Source: Tulasnella sp. 424 | Taxonomy: Eukaryota > Basidiomycota > Agaricomycetes > Cantharellales > Tulasnellaceae | Reading direction: 5' to 3' | Length of the DNA: 64,000 nt | Assembly: GCA_019633425.1 (NCBI GenBank) | Contig: WSUB01000101.1 | Location: 62,001-126,000, forward strand | In this document: one piece after another, positions 60,497 through 64,000 of the stretch | Layout of the letters: each line of letters begins with the position of its first letter | How positions within the stretch are numbered: position 1 is the first letter of the stretch | Notes under the pieces: generated by a model | Seen by the model: only the letters and a program-made list of their open reading frames with translations | Databases searched by the model: none | What the model was told of the DNA's origin: nothing | Made by a program: the position numbers and the translations under genes

Positions 60497-63400
60497 ATGG
60501 ACTTCTTTAGCAAAGGCTACACTGCCCTACGAGGTCCAGCTGGCCAACCTCAGACAGCTTTGGACACTATCGTCAAGCTCTCGGATCGGCTCACCCAGTC
60601 GACTCTCATCAGCGACAGACGAGCTGCTGTCCTTGGACTCAAGGGTCTCACTCGAGACTGCAAAGCGGATGTCGGCCAGCATGCCTTTGATGCCCTCCTG
60701 GCTCTCTTGGAGACGGACGCTAAAGACGATGTCGACTCAGGAAGGGCCATACTTGAAACTTTAGCGCTGCTTTGCCAGGTGGATTCTAAAGAGGGAGGGA
60801 AGATTCCACGCGATGACTTAGGATTGAGGCATACAGATGTAGCTTTATCTGTAAGTTTCTTGCTTCATTTGTCAAATCCATTTCTAACGTGTCGTCTTCA
60901 TGCAGAGTCCCGCGCCCACCCATGCCCTCCTTGCTTTGCTACCAGACAACAACTTCTACTTGCGGCTGCATACTCTGCAGCTATTAACCATTTGGCTCAC
61001 CAACCGCCCGCATCTAGTCCAACAACATTTCCAGCAAGCCCCTGATGGTCCCTCGGCCATTGAACAGTTGCTTACAGACAACAGAGATATTATTCGCGCA
61101 GGTAATCCTCGGAGCGACCTTGCGTTGTTTCCCTTCCGCTCATATGTCATTCCGCTCAGAAACTTTGAATACGCTCCAGCTTCTAGTAGCCGGAAATCCT
61201 CCAGTTCAGACCTCTATTGCGTTTGCTGGAGCGTTTGAGAAGCTTCTCAATATTATTGGCTCGGAAGGAGGCATTGAAGGAGGTTCAACTGTTTTTGAAG
61301 CATTGTCGGCCATTGAAAGCCTTTTGCGACACAACGTTGGCACACAGAAGTTCTTCAGAGATTTAGAATTCACATCTCATCTACCGGCACTTCTGCTGTT
61401 CCCGTCTCCTCCACCCCCGCCAGATCACCCAGTCCCTCAAGAATTTAGTTTGCAATTCTGGAACGCACAGAAGATTTCCAACGCTGGGATTGTCATCAGC
61501 ATTTGTCAAATGCTGATTGCGGGGAAAGGAGATGTGAATCAAGCGCCAGACCTTGGTGGATTGGCTCGGTGTCTTGTCGAACTAGCACTGGCATCGAACG
61601 CTCCGACCGCGTTGAAAACTAAGGTGACAAACTTTTCCCCAGGCGCGAATTATTTCTCCAAGGCTTACTCCTTGGTTTAAGGCCTTGAAAGCCCTTCCCC
61701 CGGATCCTCCGCTCCTCAACCTCATCACTTGTTATATTCCCGTCCCAGAGACCAACGGCGAAGAATGGGATCGTCTTCCACCTGAACCGGCTATTGGGGT
61801 CCTAGTAGCGTACGCTCTAGACGGTGACTTTGGCATGCCCGGATCGGTGGAGGTCGTTGGTCCGGTTGCCCGAAGAGGAAGTTTGGAATTGAGGGCTGCA
61901 GCGCTTTCGACGTTCGAGGTACGTCTATGATCCCTCTTCTCATGACGTCAATACTCTACTCTGACACGTACCGGAGACTAGGCGTTTGTGACGAACGACC
62001 TAAATGCTCGGCTGTATATTCTCGGCGAAATGGCTTCTCCCACTCCTCTTCCCGCTGGTTCAGGTAAGTTCAGCGATATTAGAAATAGGACGATTATTTG
62101 CTCATTTTCGTGGACGTAGAGATCACTCGTCTTCCTTTCCGTATCCTTGTTCGCGCTCTTGCGGACATTCCACAATCGCCAATGACCCCCGAATCTGCTC
62201 ACCGTCACCAAATCGCCGCCCTTCTCTTCACATCGCTCATTCGAGGCTCGGAAAAGTGCAAAACCCTTGCGAGGTCGATAATCCCAAATACTGTCGCACC
62301 GTTGGCGCCGGCTTCTAACTTTGTCGAAGCTGCCACCTTGGCGAGCGAAAAGCATCCCGTAGAGGACGAGGACGACGATCCGCCCCAAGCTCTTCTCTCT
62401 ACATTATTAGGAAACCTCGCTATGTCCATGCGATCTCGAAGCATATCTAGAGAACGTGGGGAACGAGATATGCGAGATTGGGATCGAGTGATTGTGGCTT
62501 ACCTGGTCATCCTGAGTGCATGGGCATGGGACAGTTCTATTGCGGTGAAGGACATCCTGGAGGAAGGAGGAATCATGACTGTGGTATGGAGGTTGTCTGA
62601 TCACCTGGATATCTCAGCTTACAGAGCTATTCTGCTAGCTTATGGAGCCCGTCTCGCAAAGCACAGGCGTCGACGTTCTTGTTCAAGGACTCTGCGCTTT
62701 CGTCCTCGGCGCGTGTTACGAGTTCAACCGTGAACCTGGAGAGATCACCCGGTTCGTGGCGTTCTACCTCTCCAGAAACCGATAGCTTATTAAATGATAC
62801 GGGTTCAGAGCGACATTGCAGCCAATCTTTCACAAGAGGATTGGTGCGGACACCTTCGTCTCGCGCATGGCCAGGCTTCGAGAGGACGCTCGTTTCAAGG
62901 CAGTAACCCCGGATACATTTGTAGTGGATGTAGCGGTGGACAATGGTGGTCTTCCGGGCCATACAGGCCCGCTGGTCGTTGGAGAGAGCGCGACAGATGG
63001 AGAGGGCGAGATTTGGATGGATTGGGCTTTCGTTGAGTTCTGGAAGGAGAACTATTGTGAGCGACCTCCAAATTGTTCAACATCCCGCGCTGATGCTGAC
63101 CATCCACCTAGATACTATCCAGAAGTCTATAACGAATGATCCGAACTCGATTGCAGCCGAAGCAGGTCAGTCCGACACCTTGGGCCCTCTCTTCCTGTGG
63201 CTGACCCGCAAACTAGGAGGAAATATTGACACTGCAGCCATAATCACGAACCTGAAGTCAACGATTTCGATGCAACAAGCCGACATCGAGCGGTTGCAAG
63301 CGAAACTTGCACAGGTGACAAAAGAGAGGGAAGAAGAGGTGGGTCCAGATTTGTCAACTGTGACTACAAAGGGTTTACTGATGGCTGGGGCGAATCTTAG

Positions 63401-63655
63401 CGGGAATCCCTCAATTCCCAGGTCACATCCTTGTCTGAACGACTGTCTGAGTTGAGCGGCGAGGTTGAAGCAGAGAAAGAGAAAAAGAAAGAGGTTGAAA
63501 AGGAACAGGAGGATCTCTTGGTGCTTCTCGAGGAGCTCAATACGAAGCGCAGAAAGGACAAGGAGAGAATGCGAGAGAAGGGCATGGAAGTCAGCGAGGA
63601 CGAGGAGGAAGAAGGCGATGATGACGACGAAGAGGATGAGGAAGAAGAGGCATAG
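60497..63655 (+). CDS. USO1: vesicle tethering protein Uso1/p115
   Basis: Uso1 tethers COPII vesicles to the cis-Golgi. The ATG at 60497 gives MDFFSKGYTALRGPAGQPQT, then an armadillo-type head: ISDRRAAVLGLKGLTRDCKA, HALLALLPDNNFYLRLHTLQ, NTLQLLVAGNPPVQ, FFRDLEFTSHLPALLLFPSP, QFWNAQKISNAGIVISICQM, LRAAALSTFEAFVTNDL and TFVSRMARLREDARFKA. A short coiled coil follows (MQQADIERLQAKLAQVTKER, EVEAEKEKKKEVEKEQEDLL) and the chain ends in an acidic tail of Glu/Asp runs with TAG at 63653-63655, as in p115. The coiled coil is much shorter than in yeast Uso1 and closer to the metazoan form. About ten small introns were inferred. Confidence 0.92.
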
Positions 63656-63911
63656 GGGGGAACCCGACGCGTCTACTCATTACTATCAGCATATCACCTC
63701 TTGTTCCTACGTCCAAACGATCGTTTTAATGTTTGAAATGACAAGTAGCGAGCGACCGGTGGGCGTAGTGGGAAGTCAGCGTTGTTTGCGTCTGTGGCGT
63801 GTCGAGTCACAGCTCACCTCCAACCAGTTTACTGACCCGACATTTGATATTGACCTGCCGGTGCAGCAGATTTCTTGGTACCCTGAATAGTAACTCTAGT
63901 CTCTCAGGTCG

Positions 63912-64000
63912 ATGGCAGACACCAGTTCGGAGCCTGCAACGTCCCAAGACGCCGTTGTCCCTTCACAAGTTCTACCACCACCCGACTCGAGCATTTCATC
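63912..64000 (+). CDS. 5' end of an unidentified gene, cut by window edge
   Basis: An ATG at 63912 opens a frame to the window end: MADTSSEPATSQDAVVPSQV and then a Pro/Ser stretch. The low-complexity N-terminus tells nothing about function. The start is likely because it follows the USO1 3' flank and stays open, but it cannot be confirmed. Confidence 0.4.
   Translation, partial: MADTSSEPATSQDAVVPSQVLPPPDSSIS

Noticed and set aside
63729..63890. Open frame after USO1 (VGSQRCLRLWRVESQL)
   Set aside because: Slight WD-repeat look, but only about 50 codons, not part of a spliced model, and placed in the USO1 3' flank.

Overview
The window looks like a compact basidiomycete (Agaricomycetes-type) nuclear genome. 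Genes lie close together and are cut by many short GT-AG introns of about 50-70 nt. Core eukaryotic genes (PRP31, SSU72, SmF, DR1, GPN3, USO1, mitochondrial AspRS) are interleaved with lineage-specific families: TKL kinase-TPR fusions, CFEM proteins and an unnamed membrane protein family. The kinase-TPR genes and balanced base composition remind me of Sebacinales/Cantharellales, but I cannot fix the species. I spliced the genes by eye, so exon edges are models.

Layout. 0-6.7 kb: an unnamed multi-pass membrane protein (copy 1), then PRP31 and SSU72 head to head. 7.4-14.4 kb: two tandem kinase-TPR genes with the same exon plan. 14.8-20.1 kb: a His-rich single-pass membrane protein, one arm of a 1.6 kb inverted repeat holding a small gene, then a chimera in which an F-BAR domain is joined in frame to a second copy of the His-rich membrane protein. 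20.3-29 kb: PCM1, a tandem segmental duplication of a MAK32-like pfkB gene interrupted by a dead PIF1/Helitron-type helicase fragment, then DR1 and SmF head to head. 29.7-31.4 kb: the other arm of the inverted repeat. 31.9-37.9 kb: a phosphopantetheinyl transferase whose stop codon overlaps that of an FBXO21-like gene, then mitochondrial AspRS. 38.2-43.8 kb: membrane protein copy 2 and a membrane-anchored fatty aldehyde dehydrogenase. 44.3-44.6 kb: a strongly foldable intergenic stretch. 45.3-50.9 kb: four CFEM genes on one strand. 51.5-64 kb: a lactonase, an F-box protein, GPN3 and the parental F-BAR/SH3 gene head to head, USO1, and the start of another gene.

Together the housekeeping genes cover splicing, Pol II CTD dephosphorylation and Pol II assembly, transcription repression, chitin precursor synthesis, vesicle tethering and cytokinesis. 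The remarkable part is 14-31 kb, a duplication hot spot. Segmental duplication, inverted repeats, a transposon remnant and a gene fusion all occur there, and most duplicated reading frames are still open.
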